Assembly: GCA_018400515.1 (NCBI GenBank)
Contig: JAGYMR010000077.1
Coordinates: forward strand, 1-10,405
DNA from: Tangfeifania sp.
GTDB lineage: Bacteria; Bacteroidota; Bacteroidia; Bacteroidales; Prolixibacteraceae
Length of the DNA stretch: 10,405 bases
Direction of reading: 5' to 3'
The translations under genes were made by a program, and so were the position numbers. The notes below the pieces were generated by a model. That model did no database searches and was not told the DNA's origin. It saw only the letters and a list, made by a program, of their open reading frames with translations. Shown one piece after another: positions 1 to 6,469 of this stretch (positions are counted from its first letter, which is position 1; each line of letters begins with the position of its first letter).

Positions 1-109
1 GTTACACAATACCCTGCTGGCAGCAAATAAAGAGATATATGCCTGATTTTATCTTCGTTTGCATGCATCACTTTCAGGATAATCCACACGGTTTTTCTAA
101 TAATTTTTT

Positions 110-117
110 TATTTTTG
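110..117 (+). promoter_or_regulatory. Possible Bacteroidota -7 element upstream of the PUR-like gene
   Basis: The octamer TATTTTTG matches the Bacteroidota sigma-A -7 consensus TAnnTTTG exactly. It lies 33 nt before the ATG at 151, which would leave a leader of roughly 25-30 nt. No TTTG -33 element is present at the expected distance, and the surrounding region is T-rich, so the match could be chance. If it is real, an in-frame TTG at 115 lies inside the promoter and cannot be the start codon. Confidence 0.4.
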
Positions 118-150
118 ACACACGAACGAAAAAACCGAAAAGAAGGAATC

Positions 151-591
151 ATGGAAAGTGCTGATTACAAAGAAGAAAAAAAGCCGACTGAAAACACTCC
201 CAAATCTGTCATACATTCAAAAACCATCCGTGCAGGGAAACGCACCTACTTTTTCGATGTGAAGAGTACCCGCAACAACGAGTACTATCTGACCATCACC
301 GAGAGCAAGAGAAAATACGACGAGGACGGGAAGTTTTATTACGAAAAACACAAGCTTTTCCTCTATCCTGAAGACTTTGACAAGTTTGCCAATACGCTGA
401 AAGATATCATCAATTACATCGATGAGAACAATCCCGGGCCCCGGTCAGACGAACAGCCCAAAAAAGAGGATACATCCTCCAAAGAGGAAAGCGACGGCAC
501 GAAAGACGCCGGTCAGGAGGAGGTCATTGCCAACATTGAAACAGATGTCAGGAATGACGGTCTGACCGACATTGATTTTGAAGACATTTAA
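151..591 (+). CDS. PUR-alpha-like DUF3276 family nucleic-acid-binding protein
   Basis: This 146-aa protein has a basic core at residues about 20-93 (KTIRAGKRTYFFDVKST, then NEYYLTITESKRKY, then LFLYPEDFDKF) that I recognise as the DUF3276/PUR-alpha-like domain common in Bacteroidota and also known from Borrelia. PUR repeats are Whirly-like folds that bind single-stranded DNA or RNA. The tail, residues about 94-146, is acidic and low-complexity (KKEDTSSKEESDG), so it is probably disordered. The ATG at 151 is chosen because AGAAGGA (141-147) lies just upstream and the in-frame TTG at 115 overlaps a likely promoter element. nth begins 70 bp downstream on the same strand, so the two may be co-transcribed. 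The exact cellular role is unknown; DNA or RNA binding is inferred from the family. Confidence 0.85.
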   Translation: MESADYKEEKKPTENTPKSVIHSKTIRAGKRTYFFDVKSTRNNEYYLTITESKRKYDEDGKFYYEKHKLFLYPEDFDKFANTLKDIINYIDENNPGPRSDEQPKKEDTSSKEESDGTKDAGQEEVIANIETDVRNDGLTDIDFEDI

Positions 592-661
592 CCCGGATAA
601 TCAATGAATTACACAGGTTAAAAGGAAAACCACACAGGAGGTATCAAAAAACATCCGGCCC

Positions 662-1324
662 ATGCAGCGAACAATGAATAAAAAGAAGCTGTTTGAAAGC
701 GTCATCCGGTATTTTGAAAAGAACATGCCGGTGGCTGAGACCGAACTGCTCTATGAGAATCCCTTTCATCTGCTGGTGGCTGTTATTTTGTCGGCCCGGT
801 GCACCGACAAGCGGGTGAATCAGATCACGCCTGCATTGCTGAAGCGTTATCCCACGCCGGAGAAGATGGCTTCGGCCGAGCCGGAAGAGATATTTGAATA
901 CATCAAAAGTTGTTCTTATCCCAACAACAAGGCAAAGCATTTGTCGGGCATGTCAAAAAAACTGACGGAGCTGTTTGACGGCCGGGTACCTGACGATGTG
1001 GATGAGTTACAAAAACTGCCCGGCGTAGGGCGGAAGACCGCCAATGTCATTGTTTCCGTCGCCTTCGGCCAGCCCGCGATGGCCGTCGACACCCATGTCT
1101 TCCGGGTTGCCGCGCGCATCGGTCTGACCACCCGGGCCGGAACACCCCTGGCGGCGGAGATGCAGCTAACGGAGTACATTCCCCGGGAACTCCTTCCCAT
1201 CGCCCATCACTGGCTCATCCTCCACGGAAGATATGTTTGTCTGGCCCGCAAACCCCTCTGTGAAAAATGCGGTCTGACCGACACCTGCCACTATTACCAG
1301 ACCCATAAGGAACCCACACGTTAA
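662..1324 (+). CDS. nth: Endonuclease III (DNA glycosylase/AP lyase)
   Basis: This is a base-excision-repair enzyme that removes oxidised pyrimidines and cleaves the abasic site by beta-elimination. It is 220 aa, close to the family norm of about 210-220. The helix-hairpin-helix LPGVGRKTANVI spans residues 119-130 with the catalytic lysine at K125. AVDTHVFRV (141-149) carries the catalytic aspartate D143. The C-terminal [4Fe-4S] loop is intact with C193, C200, C203 and C209 in the canonical C-x6-C-x2-C-x5-C spacing. The start is uncertain. The ATG at 662 is used, but the in-frame ATG at 674 (MNKKKLFE) fits the usual N-terminus better. A strong AGGAGG at 636-641 is 20 nt from the first ATG and too far from both. 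It lies downstream of the PUR-like gene, probably in one transcript. Confidence 0.96.
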   Translation: MQRTMNKKKLFESVIRYFEKNMPVAETELLYENPFHLLVAVILSARCTDKRVNQITPALLKRYPTPEKMASAEPEEIFEYIKSCSYPNNKAKHLSGMSKKLTELFDGRVPDDVDELQKLPGVGRKTANVIVSVAFGQPAMAVDTHVFRVAARIGLTTRAGTPLAAEMQLTEYIPRELLPIAHHWLILHGRYVCLARKPLCEKCGLTDTCHYYQTHKEPTR

Positions 1325-1447
1325 CGGAGCAAAAAAATCATACTGAACGAATCAGAATAAAGTGAATGCCAAAACGTTAGACAGAGTTGGCAGGAAGCTC
1401 ATTTTATTAAGTCAGTTCTGAATGGAGAATGCCGAAACGAGTGCTGT

Positions 1448-2272
1448 TTATCCCAATGCCAGGAGGCTGACAGCCATGACGGCCATGCCGCCCACCAGTC
1501 CGTAAATACCCCAGTGGTGCTCTCCGTACTCCTCCGCCGAGGGCAACAATTCATCGAATGAGATAAACACCATGATGCCCGCCACTGCGGCCATGACCGA
1601 AGCGAAGATGGCAGGGGAGTTCTCTGCCGACAGAAAGGGCATGAGCAAAAGATAGGCCAGCACACCCCCCACCGGCTCGGCCACACCCGACAGGAAAGAG
1701 TAACAAAAAGCCTTGCGCCGGTTGCCGGTGGCATAAAAAATAGGCACGGAGACCGCGATGCCTTCCGGGATGTTGTGAATGGCCACCGCCACGGCAATGG
1801 CCACCCCCAGTGTCGGATCATTCAGCGCCGTCATGAACGTGGCAATGCCCTCCGGGAAATTATGAATGGTCACCACCAGCGCCGTAAAAATGCCCATGCG
1901 AAAGAGCTTGTGGTCATCCTTTTTCATTTTTTGATCCGTCATGTCCTCCACTCCCCTCATCTCATGCGGGTTCTCAAAAGAAGGAATAAACTTGTCAATC
2001 AGGGCGATCAGCAGGATGCCCCCGAAAAAGGCCGTGATGGTGAATAAGGTGCCGGTGAAATTTCCAAAATTTTCAATGAAGCTCATTTTGGCCTCCGCAA
2101 AAATTTCCACAAAAGAGATGTAGATCATCACACCGGCAGAAAAGCCCAGCGAGACCGTCAGCAATTTGGTGTTGGTCCGGCGGGCAAAAAAAGCAATCGT
2201 GCTGCCGATGCCGGTGGAGAGACCGGCGAAAGCCGTTAACAGCAGGGCCATCAATACATTTGGATCATTCAT
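1448..2272 (-). CDS. zupT: ZIP-family divalent metal transporter, ZupT-like
   Basis: This is a predicted inner-membrane importer of zinc and possibly iron or manganese. It is 274 aa, slightly longer than E. coli ZupT (257 aa). About eight membrane segments are visible. The two signature metal-binding helices are present: TIHNFPEGIA (residues 135-144; H137, N138, E141) and AIHNIPEGIA (165-174; H166, N167, E170). SGVAEPVGG (195-203) and SFDELLP (238-244) are also typical. The stretch at about 98-124 is a charged cytoplasmic loop (HEMRGVEDMTDQKMKKDDHK), the usual variable metal-sensing loop between TM3 and TM4. The gene is convergent with nth, with 123 bp between the stops, and stands alone. No Fur or Zur operator is recognised upstream. 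Substrate preference cannot be read from sequence. Confidence 0.93.
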   Translation of the reverse strand: MNDPNVLMALLLTAFAGLSTGIGSTIAFFARRTNTKLLTVSLGFSAGVMIYISFVEIFAEAKMSFIENFGNFTGTLFTITAFFGGILLIALIDKFIPSFENPHEMRGVEDMTDQKMKKDDHKLFRMGIFTALVVTIHNFPEGIATFMTALNDPTLGVAIAVAVAIHNIPEGIAVSVPIFYATGNRRKAFCYSFLSGVAEPVGGVLAYLLLMPFLSAENSPAIFASVMAAVAGIMVFISFDELLPSAEEYGEHHWGIYGLVGGMAVMAVSLLALG

Positions 2273-2295
2273 ATTACTAGTTTATAAATCATTGC

Positions 2296-2308
2296 GCCGG
2301 TTCCCGGC
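2296..2308. repeat. Short GC-rich inverted repeat upstream of zupT-like gene
   Basis: GCCGG and CCGGC flank a 3-nt TTC centre, 23 bp before the transporter start codon. It could be a small leader hairpin or half of an operator, but 5-bp arms in GC-rich sequence arise easily by chance. Confidence 0.2.
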
Positions 2309-2344
2309 TAAATCCGGAGGCAGTGTGTCACATTCGCTTCAAAA

Positions 2345-2412
2345 TCATACCACCACCGCATCACCACCCGTTCTCAATCACCTCATCACAACTTCATCTC
2401 CACCACCTCACA
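2345..2412. repeat. G-poor CAC/CAT low-complexity tract in the zupT-ferredoxin gap
   Basis: The 332-bp gap between the transporter start and the ferredoxin start contains about 68 bp made almost only of C, A and T on the plus strand, with two G residues. It is built from reiterated CACC, ATCACC and CTCATC units. On the minus strand it reads as GGTGRTGAGGTGATG-like sequence. Neither strand carries a convincing coding frame here. The remainder of the gap is AT-rich spacer plus the ferredoxin promoter at 2540-2569. Confidence 0.55.
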
Positions 2413-2539
2413 ATATGCCTTCAAAAATATAAAAAACCATTGAATTCGGATTGTCAAAAAAAAATTCTTATAAACCAATCTGCGGCAACTTTTTACAAAC
2501 TTCACAGACAAATGTGAACAAATAATATGACCGGGGTTC

Positions 2540-2569
2540 TTTGATATTTTCCCAAACTTTTTACTTTTG
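2540..2569 (+). promoter_or_regulatory. Bacteroidota-type promoter of the ferredoxin gene
   Basis: TTTG at 2540-2543 (-33 element) is followed after 18 nt by TACTTTTG at 2562-2569, an exact TAnnTTTG -7 element. Transcription would start near 2576, giving a leader of about 30 nt before the ATG at 2605. The same element spacing recurs before the nrnA-like gene at 6419-6448, which supports both. Confidence 0.8.
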
Positions 2570-2604
2570 TGCCCTTTACATGTTAAACTTTAAAGTTCAT
2601 AGCT

Positions 2605-2775
2605 ATGGCATATAAGATTTCGGATGAATGTATTGCATGTGGAACGTGTATTGATGAATGTCCGGTAGATGCAATTTCTGAAGGGGATGTTTATATAATA
2701 GACCCCGAGTTGTGCACCGACTGCGGATCCTGTGCGGAAGTTTGCCCGGTAGAGTGTATTTCGATCGACGAATAA
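2605..2775 (+). CDS. Short 2[4Fe-4S] bacterial ferredoxin
   Basis: This 56-aa protein is a clostridial-type low-potential electron carrier. It has two C-x2-C-x2-C-x3-C-P cluster motifs: C9, C12, C15 and C19 with P20, then C37, C40, C43 and C47 with P48. The two halves show the internal two-fold repeat typical of the family, and the length matches free-standing 2[4Fe-4S] ferredoxins of about 55-60 aa. An additional cysteine lies at C51. Such proteins shuttle electrons between pyruvate:ferredoxin oxidoreductase, hydrogenases, Rnf and other enzymes; the partner here is not indicated by neighbours. It stands alone between a consensus promoter and a strong hairpin terminator, so it is probably a monocistronic, well-expressed message. 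The start is the only ATG in frame near the promoter. Confidence 0.95.
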   Translation: MAYKISDECIACGTCIDECPVDAISEGDVYIIDPELCTDCGSCAEVCPVECISIDE

Positions 2776-2787
2776 ACCGGACGACAT

Positions 2788-2827
2788 AAAAAAACGGGAA
2801 GCCTGGCTCAATCGCCGGGCTTTTTTT
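2788..2827. terminator. Bidirectional intrinsic terminator
   Basis: An 8-bp stem pairs 2800-2807 (AGCCTGGC) with 2814-2821 (GCCGGGCT), including one G-T pair, around the loop TCAATC. A run of seven T residues (2821-2827) follows on the plus strand, and seven A residues (2788-2794) precede it, giving a T run for the minus strand. It lies between the convergent ferredoxin and YfcC-like genes and can serve both, best for the ferredoxin. Confidence 0.85.
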
Positions 2828-2832
2828 ATTTG

Positions 2833-4428
2833 TCAAAACCCTGTTAAATCCATCAACACTGTGGGGAGGAGCAACAGGCACCCCAGCACGGTCAGGATCA
2901 GGATAAAGGGCAGCACCCATTTGAACCATTTCTCGTAAGGAATGCGGGCGATGCCCAGCACGCCGATCAGCACGCCCGAGGTAGGGGTGATCATGTTGGT
3001 AAAGCCGTCGCCCAGCTGAAAAGCCACGACGGTAGCCTGCCGGGAGATGCCAATCAGGTCGGAGAACTGCGACATCATCGGCATGGTCAGTGCCGCCTTG
3101 CCCGATCCCGAAGGGATAAAAATATTCAGAATGGTCTGGATGACATACATCACCATCACCGAGCCAACCCGTCCCACATCCTGCATCGCCTGTGAGACAT
3201 AATAGAGGATGGTATCGATGATCCTGCCGTCCTCCAGGATCACCACAATCCCCCCTGCCAGTCCGACCACCAGCGCCGCCGGCAAAATATCTTTAGCCCC
3301 TTCGATAAACGACCGGGTGATTCCGTTGGCCGTTTTGCCCGCAGCAATGCCCGAAAAGATGCCCAGCGCCAGGAACAAGGTGGCGATCTCCGTCACATAC
3401 CACCCGTACCCCATCACGCCAATGATCAGGAAGACAATCGTAAACGCCAGCAGGCTCAGCACAAAATACTGAAACGACCGGCGCAACGTCAGCAACCCCG
3501 TCACGATGAACAGTCCCGTTGTCACCGGCACGGCCGGAAAAGCAAAAGCCCTGTTGCCGATTTTCAGTTCACTCACGGGAAAAAAGACCGAGAAGAGCAC
3601 CAGGAAAACAGAGAGAGAGGCAAAAGCCACCCACGCCCCCCGGGGGACGGAAGGGGTCAACTCATTGCTTTCGTTATCGTTCCGGTGCCGCCAGTAAGCA
3701 TCCTCTTCCCGGACCGGCGATTTTTCCGGATCCTTATGGATGCGTGCTGCGTACCGCAGGATAAAGGCAAAGCCGGTCACATTGATCACCAGCCACATGA
3801 ACAGCCGGTATTCGATGCCCGAGAAGAGCGGGATGTTAGACAATCCCTGCGCAATCCCCACGGTAAAAGGATTCAGAAACGCCCCCGCAAATCCCAGGGC
3901 AGCCGCCACGAAGCAAAGCGACACCCCCGTGATGGAATCGTATCCCATGGAGACGGCCAGCGGAACAAAGATGATGGTAAAAGCGATGGTCTCCTCACTC
4001 ATGCCGAATATGGCGCCAAAAAGACTGAAAATAAGCATGATACTCACCAGGATGATGTTGTTGACACCCACCTTGCGCAACCATTTGAAGCGCTCCCATT
4101 TCTTTGAGAATTTCAGAAATGTCCGGATGCCCATGTCAATCGACTTACTCTCATTCAATATCCAGAACGCCCCGCCGATCATGATGATAAAGATGATGAT
4201 GTCAGCCGTATTCACAAAACCGTCGAAGAACGCCGAAAAAATCTGCCAGGTCTGCGGCCGGCTTTCCATGATCCGGAACGAACCCGGTTTGATCACCTCC
4301 CGTTCCACCTGGTTCACCACGATGGTTTCCCGTTCAAACTCCCCGCCCGGAATAAACCAGGTACACACCGCACAAAAGGCAATGAGCAAAAAGATGATCA
4401 CATACGTATGAGGCACTTTTTTGAGCAT
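2833..4428 (-). CDS. YfcC-family carrier (DcuC/C4-dicarboxylate-carrier superfamily)
   Basis: This is a 531-aa polytopic inner-membrane protein with 10 or more hydrophobic segments, slightly longer than E. coli YfcC (about 506 aa). Family signatures are visible: an N-terminal TM followed by WFIPGGEFER (24-33), FGMSEETIAF (141-150), ALGFAGAFLNPFTVGIAQGL (177-196), IPSGSGKAALTMPMM (438-452) and NMITPTSGVLIGVLGIARIPYEKW (478-501). The serine/glycine-rich hairpins are the likely substrate or cation sites. Residues about 231-262 form a charged, poorly conserved loop. The superfamily transports C4-dicarboxylates or amino acids, often by sodium-coupled or exchange mechanisms, and YfcC itself has no settled substrate. 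Its divergence from a histidine-catabolic gene (154 bp apart) allows an amino-acid substrate, but this is only inference. Confidence 0.9.
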   Translation of the reverse strand: MLKKVPHTYVIIFLLIAFCAVCTWFIPGGEFERETIVVNQVEREVIKPGSFRIMESRPQTWQIFSAFFDGFVNTADIIIFIIMIGGAFWILNESKSIDMGIRTFLKFSKKWERFKWLRKVGVNNIILVSIMLIFSLFGAIFGMSEETIAFTIIFVPLAVSMGYDSITGVSLCFVAAALGFAGAFLNPFTVGIAQGLSNIPLFSGIEYRLFMWLVINVTGFAFILRYAARIHKDPEKSPVREEDAYWRHRNDNESNELTPSVPRGAWVAFASLSVFLVLFSVFFPVSELKIGNRAFAFPAVPVTTGLFIVTGLLTLRRSFQYFVLSLLAFTIVFLIIGVMGYGWYVTEIATLFLALGIFSGIAAGKTANGITRSFIEGAKDILPAALVVGLAGGIVVILEDGRIIDTILYYVSQAMQDVGRVGSVMVMYVIQTILNIFIPSGSGKAALTMPMMSQFSDLIGISRQATVVAFQLGDGFTNMITPTSGVLIGVLGIARIPYEKWFKWVLPFILILTVLGCLLLLPTVLMDLTGF

Positions 4429-4463
4429 GTCGTTGATATTTATCTGCCGAAAATAATAATTCC

Positions 4464-4476
4464 TGCCGGGCCGGCA
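4464..4476. repeat. GC-rich palindrome in the yfcC-like/ftcD divergent gap
   Basis: TGCCGG and CCGGCA are perfect 6-bp arms around a single G, sitting in otherwise AT-rich intergenic DNA 36 bp upstream of the carrier start and 107 bp upstream of the formimidoyltransferase start. A shared operator is possible. No regulator gene is present in the window to support it. Confidence 0.35.
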
Positions 4477-4582
4477 TGATATTTTAAAAGAAGCCGGTTA
4501 AAAAAAGGAGATTTTATCAAACAAGGAGGTAAAATTTTAAATACAAATTTGTACCTTCCGGAAAACATTTAACAACCCATCT

Positions 4583-5701
4583 ATGAAGCTGCTGCTTGAA
4601 AAGATCAAAGAACTTGTTCAGGTAGAGAAAAAACCCGTTGACAGAATACTTGAATGCGTGCCCAATTTTTCGGAGGGGAAGGATGAACGGGTCATAAAGG
4701 AGATCACCGGAGTCATCACCACGGTGGAAGGCGTTCAGTTGCTGGATGTTGATCCCGGCAAAGCCACCAACCGCACGGTTGTCACGTTCGTCGGCGCGCC
4801 GGAGCAGGTGGTGGAAGCCGCCTTCCGGGCGATCCAAAAAGCCGCGGAAGTCATTGACATGTCGAAGCACCGCGGCGAGCATCCCCGTTTTGGTGCCACC
4901 GACGTATGTCCGCTCGTCCCCGTCGCCGGCATCACCATGGAAGAAACCGTGAAGCTGGCCCGGCAGCTGGCCAAACGGGTGGGGAAGGAGCTGTCCGTTC
5001 CCGTCTATTGCTATGAATTCGCCGCTTTTCAGGAAGCACGTCGCAGTCTGGCCCACTGTCGCTCCGGCGAATATGAAGGATTAAAAGAAAAGATGGCCAC
5101 AGAAAAAGGCCGGCCCGACTTTGGACCGGCGGACTGGTCCGATCAGACAGTCCGCACAGGCGCTGTTGCCATTGGCGCCCGCAATTTTCTGGCAGCTTAC
5201 AATGTGAACCTGAACACCACCTCCACGAAGCAGGCCGGCGCCATTGCCATGGACATCCGGGAGTCCGGCCGGGTGAAGCGGGAAGGTCATCCCCTGACCG
5301 GTAAGATCGTCTGTGACGAGAATGGGGTTCCTGTGCGCATCCCCGGCACCCTGAAAAAAACACGCGCCATTGGCTGGTACATCGAAGAGTACGGCCTGGC
5401 ACAGATCTCCATGAATCTCACCGACATCACCGTCACGCCGGTACACGTTGCTTTTGAAGAAGTTCGTAAAAAAGCCCACGAGCGGGGACTCCGGGTCACC
5501 GGCTCCGAGCTGGTAGGGCTCATCCCCCTGCAGGCCATGCTCGATGCCGGCAGGTATTACCTGGAGCAGCAGCAGCGCTCCGACGACATCCCCGATGAAG
5601 AGATCATCCATGTAGCCATCAAATCGCTGGGACTGGATGAAATTCACCCCTTTGATCCGAAGAAGAAGATCATTGAGTACCTCCTGGAAGAAAAGAGCTG
5701 A
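4583..5701 (+). CDS. ftcD: Glutamate formimidoyltransferase, monofunctional
   Basis: The enzyme transfers the formimino group from N-formimino-L-glutamate to tetrahydrofolate, a late step of histidine degradation that feeds one-carbon units into folate. The 372-aa protein covers both formimidoyltransferase subdomains but has no cyclodeaminase domain. Hallmarks are ECVPNFSEG (24-32), ATNRTVVTFVG (61-71) and HRGEHPRFGATDVCPLVPV (96-114). H100 aligns with the catalytic His82 of mammalian FTCD. An unusual N-terminal extension of about 18 residues (MKLLLEKIKELVQVEKK) precedes the usual start. No in-frame ATG, GTG or TTG removes it, so it appears genuine. hutH, hutU, hutI and a cyclodeaminase are not in the window, so the pathway genes must lie elsewhere. 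Confidence 0.95.
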   Translation: MKLLLEKIKELVQVEKKPVDRILECVPNFSEGKDERVIKEITGVITTVEGVQLLDVDPGKATNRTVVTFVGAPEQVVEAAFRAIQKAAEVIDMSKHRGEHPRFGATDVCPLVPVAGITMEETVKLARQLAKRVGKELSVPVYCYEFAAFQEARRSLAHCRSGEYEGLKEKMATEKGRPDFGPADWSDQTVRTGAVAIGARNFLAAYNVNLNTTSTKQAGAIAMDIRESGRVKREGHPLTGKIVCDENGVPVRIPGTLKKTRAIGWYIEEYGLAQISMNLTDITVTPVHVAFEEVRKKAHERGLRVTGSELVGLIPLQAMLDAGRYYLEQQQRSDDIPDEEIIHVAIKSLGLDEIHPFDPKKKIIEYLLEEKS

Positions 5702-5725
5702 TCATCCCTCACCAACAAGACAGTC

Positions 5726-5757
5726 AGGGAGATATCCCTTTCCACCCGGGAAAGGGA
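5726..5757. repeat. Two mutually exclusive hairpins after ftcD
   Basis: TCCCTTTCC (5735-5743) and GGAAAGGGA (5749-5757) form a perfect 9-bp stem around ACCCG. The first five bases of the left arm can instead pair with AGGGA (5726-5730) around GATA. The strong stem is followed by A residues, not T residues, on the plus strand, so it is not a standard intrinsic terminator. It may protect or fold the 3' end of the ftcD transcript. Confidence 0.5.
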
Positions 5758-5762
5758 AAAAA

Positions 5763-5880
5763 GAATCCTGCAAATTGTTGCAAGGAAGATTTGAAGGTTT
5801 TTATTATTTTTTTTTCAAAAAAAAAAGAAAAACTCTTTTTATCAAATCACAAAAATACTTGCAGCAACAATTTTAGATTC
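5763..5880. repeat. 118-bp nested imperfect inverted repeat
   Basis: Paired blocks nest in order. GAATC (5763-5767) pairs with GATTC (5876-5880). AAATTGTTG (5772-5780) pairs with CAACAATTT (5865-5873). CAAG (5781-5784) pairs with CTTG (5858-5861). GATTTGA (5788-5794) pairs with TCAAATC (5842-5848). GTTTTT (5797-5802) pairs with AAAAAC (5828-5833). The centre is nine T residues (5807-5815), a C, then ten A residues (5817-5826). The element fills the gap between the convergent ftcD and ndk genes. It could be a miniature inverted-repeat element remnant, a structured RNA or an extended two-way terminator. The homopolymer core exaggerates pairing, but the outer and middle arms are mixed sequence. 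Confidence 0.55.
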
Positions 5881-5924
5881 TGAATGATTCCCGGATCAGC
5901 AGAAGTCTGATTTTGAAACCCGGA

Positions 5925-5944
5925 GGTTTTAACTGTTTAAAACC
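5925..5944. repeat. AT-rich hairpin overlapping the ndk stop codon
   Basis: GGTTTTAA (5925-5932) and TTAAAACC (5937-5944) are perfect 8-bp arms around CTGT. The ndk stop codon (5937-5939 on the minus strand) lies inside the arm. No T run follows in the minus direction, so it is at most a weak terminator component. Confidence 0.35.
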
Positions 5945-6359
5945 GTTCCATTTTGGAGAAGAAAAAATCCGCTTCAATCCGGGCATTCTCATCGCTGTCG
6001 GAGCCATGCACCGCATTCTGCTGCAGACTGGTACCATACAGTTTGCGGATTGTTCCCCCGGCCGCATTTTCCGGATTGGTTGCACCGATAAAATTCCGGA
6101 AAGCCTCCACGGCATTCTCCTTTTCCAGGATCATGGCCACGACGGGTCCGGAGCTCATGAACTCCACCAGCGACTCATAAAAAGGTTTTCCCCGGTGCAC
6201 CGCGTAAAAAGTCCCCGCCTGTCGGGCCGTCAGTTTTGTAAGCTTCATCGCCGTCACCTGAAAGCCCCCCTCTTCCGTGATCATTTTGAGGATTGCACCG
6301 GCATAATTCTTTTTAAAAGCCGTCGGCTTAATCATGGTGAATGTGTAGTTACCTGCCAT
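5937..6359 (-). CDS. ndk: Nucleoside diphosphate kinase
   Basis: The enzyme exchanges the gamma-phosphate between nucleoside tri- and diphosphates through a phosphohistidine and balances cytoplasmic NTP pools. The protein is 140 aa, the standard bacterial length. Family motifs run in order: [11 protein letters not shown] (5-15), [22 protein letters not shown] (51-72) including the Kpn-loop region, [19 protein letters not shown] (91-109), and the active site NAVHGSDS (115-122) with catalytic H118. The end [13 protein letters not shown] is also characteristic. It is divergent from the nrnA-like gene across about 110 bp that hold the nrnA promoter. No confident promoter for ndk itself is seen. 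Nothing appears broken. Confidence 0.97.
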   Translation of the reverse strand: MAGNYTFTMIKPTAFKKNYAGAILKMITEEGGFQVTAMKLTKLTARQAGTFYAVHRGKPFYESLVEFMSSGPVVAMILEKENAVEAFRNFIGATNPENAAGGTIRKLYGTSLQQNAVHGSDSDENARIEADFFFSKMERF

Positions 6360-6418
6360 TTTTATCGATTTTAATTTTTAAGTTCCCGCAATATTAACAA
6401 AATTTGAGAAAAGATGCC

Positions 6419-6448
6419 TTTGTGCGCTTTGCAGATTTCTTATCTTTG
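6419..6448 (+). promoter_or_regulatory. Bacteroidota-type promoter of the nrnA-FKBP operon
   Basis: TTTG at 6419-6422 and TATCTTTG at 6441-6448 (exact TAnnTTTG) are separated by 18 nt, the same spacing as the ferredoxin promoter. Transcription would start near 6455. This rules out the in-frame TTG at 6404 as the start of the downstream gene and favours the TTG at 6470. Confidence 0.75.
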
Positions 6449-6469
6449 TCCATTCAAATTAGAGCTATT

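Noticed and set aside
1..68. Minus-strand open frame from an ATG at 68 to the window edge (about 22 codons).
   Set aside because: It has no promoter, no ribosome-binding site and no recognisable sequence. A stop-free run this short is expected by chance. Nothing else is seen in 1-109.
1321..1447. A terminator between nth and the zupT-like gene based on TGCCAA (1367-1372) and TTGGCA (1387-1392).
   Set aside because: The arms are only 6 bp, the loop is 14 nt, and no T run follows on either strand.
1399..1821. A 140-codon minus-strand frame inside the zupT-like gene.
   Set aside because: It overlaps the transporter out of frame, and its Trp/Arg-rich composition is typical of a shadow frame; the ZIP motifs clearly identify the other frame.
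3740..4411. A 223-codon plus-strand frame opposite the YfcC-like gene.
   Set aside because: It is antisense to a well-supported membrane protein, and it has no family resemblance. Long antisense frames arise from the codon bias of the real gene.
4522..4529. The AAGGAGGT motif in the divergent gap as a ribosome-binding site for a small ORF.
   Set aside because: No ATG, GTG or TTG opening a sustained frame follows at a suitable distance, and the ftcD start is more than 50 bp away.
4541..4556. TACAAATTTGTA as the ftcD promoter -7 element.
   Set aside because: It is a near match only (CAAATTTG against TAnnTTTG) and lacks a -33 TTTG at the spacing seen in the two confident promoters. It is palindromic, so it could be something else, but there is no support.
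4932..5647. Long minus-strand frames opposite ftcD.
   Set aside because: They mirror a highly conserved enzyme gene and show no promoter, start context or recognisable domain.
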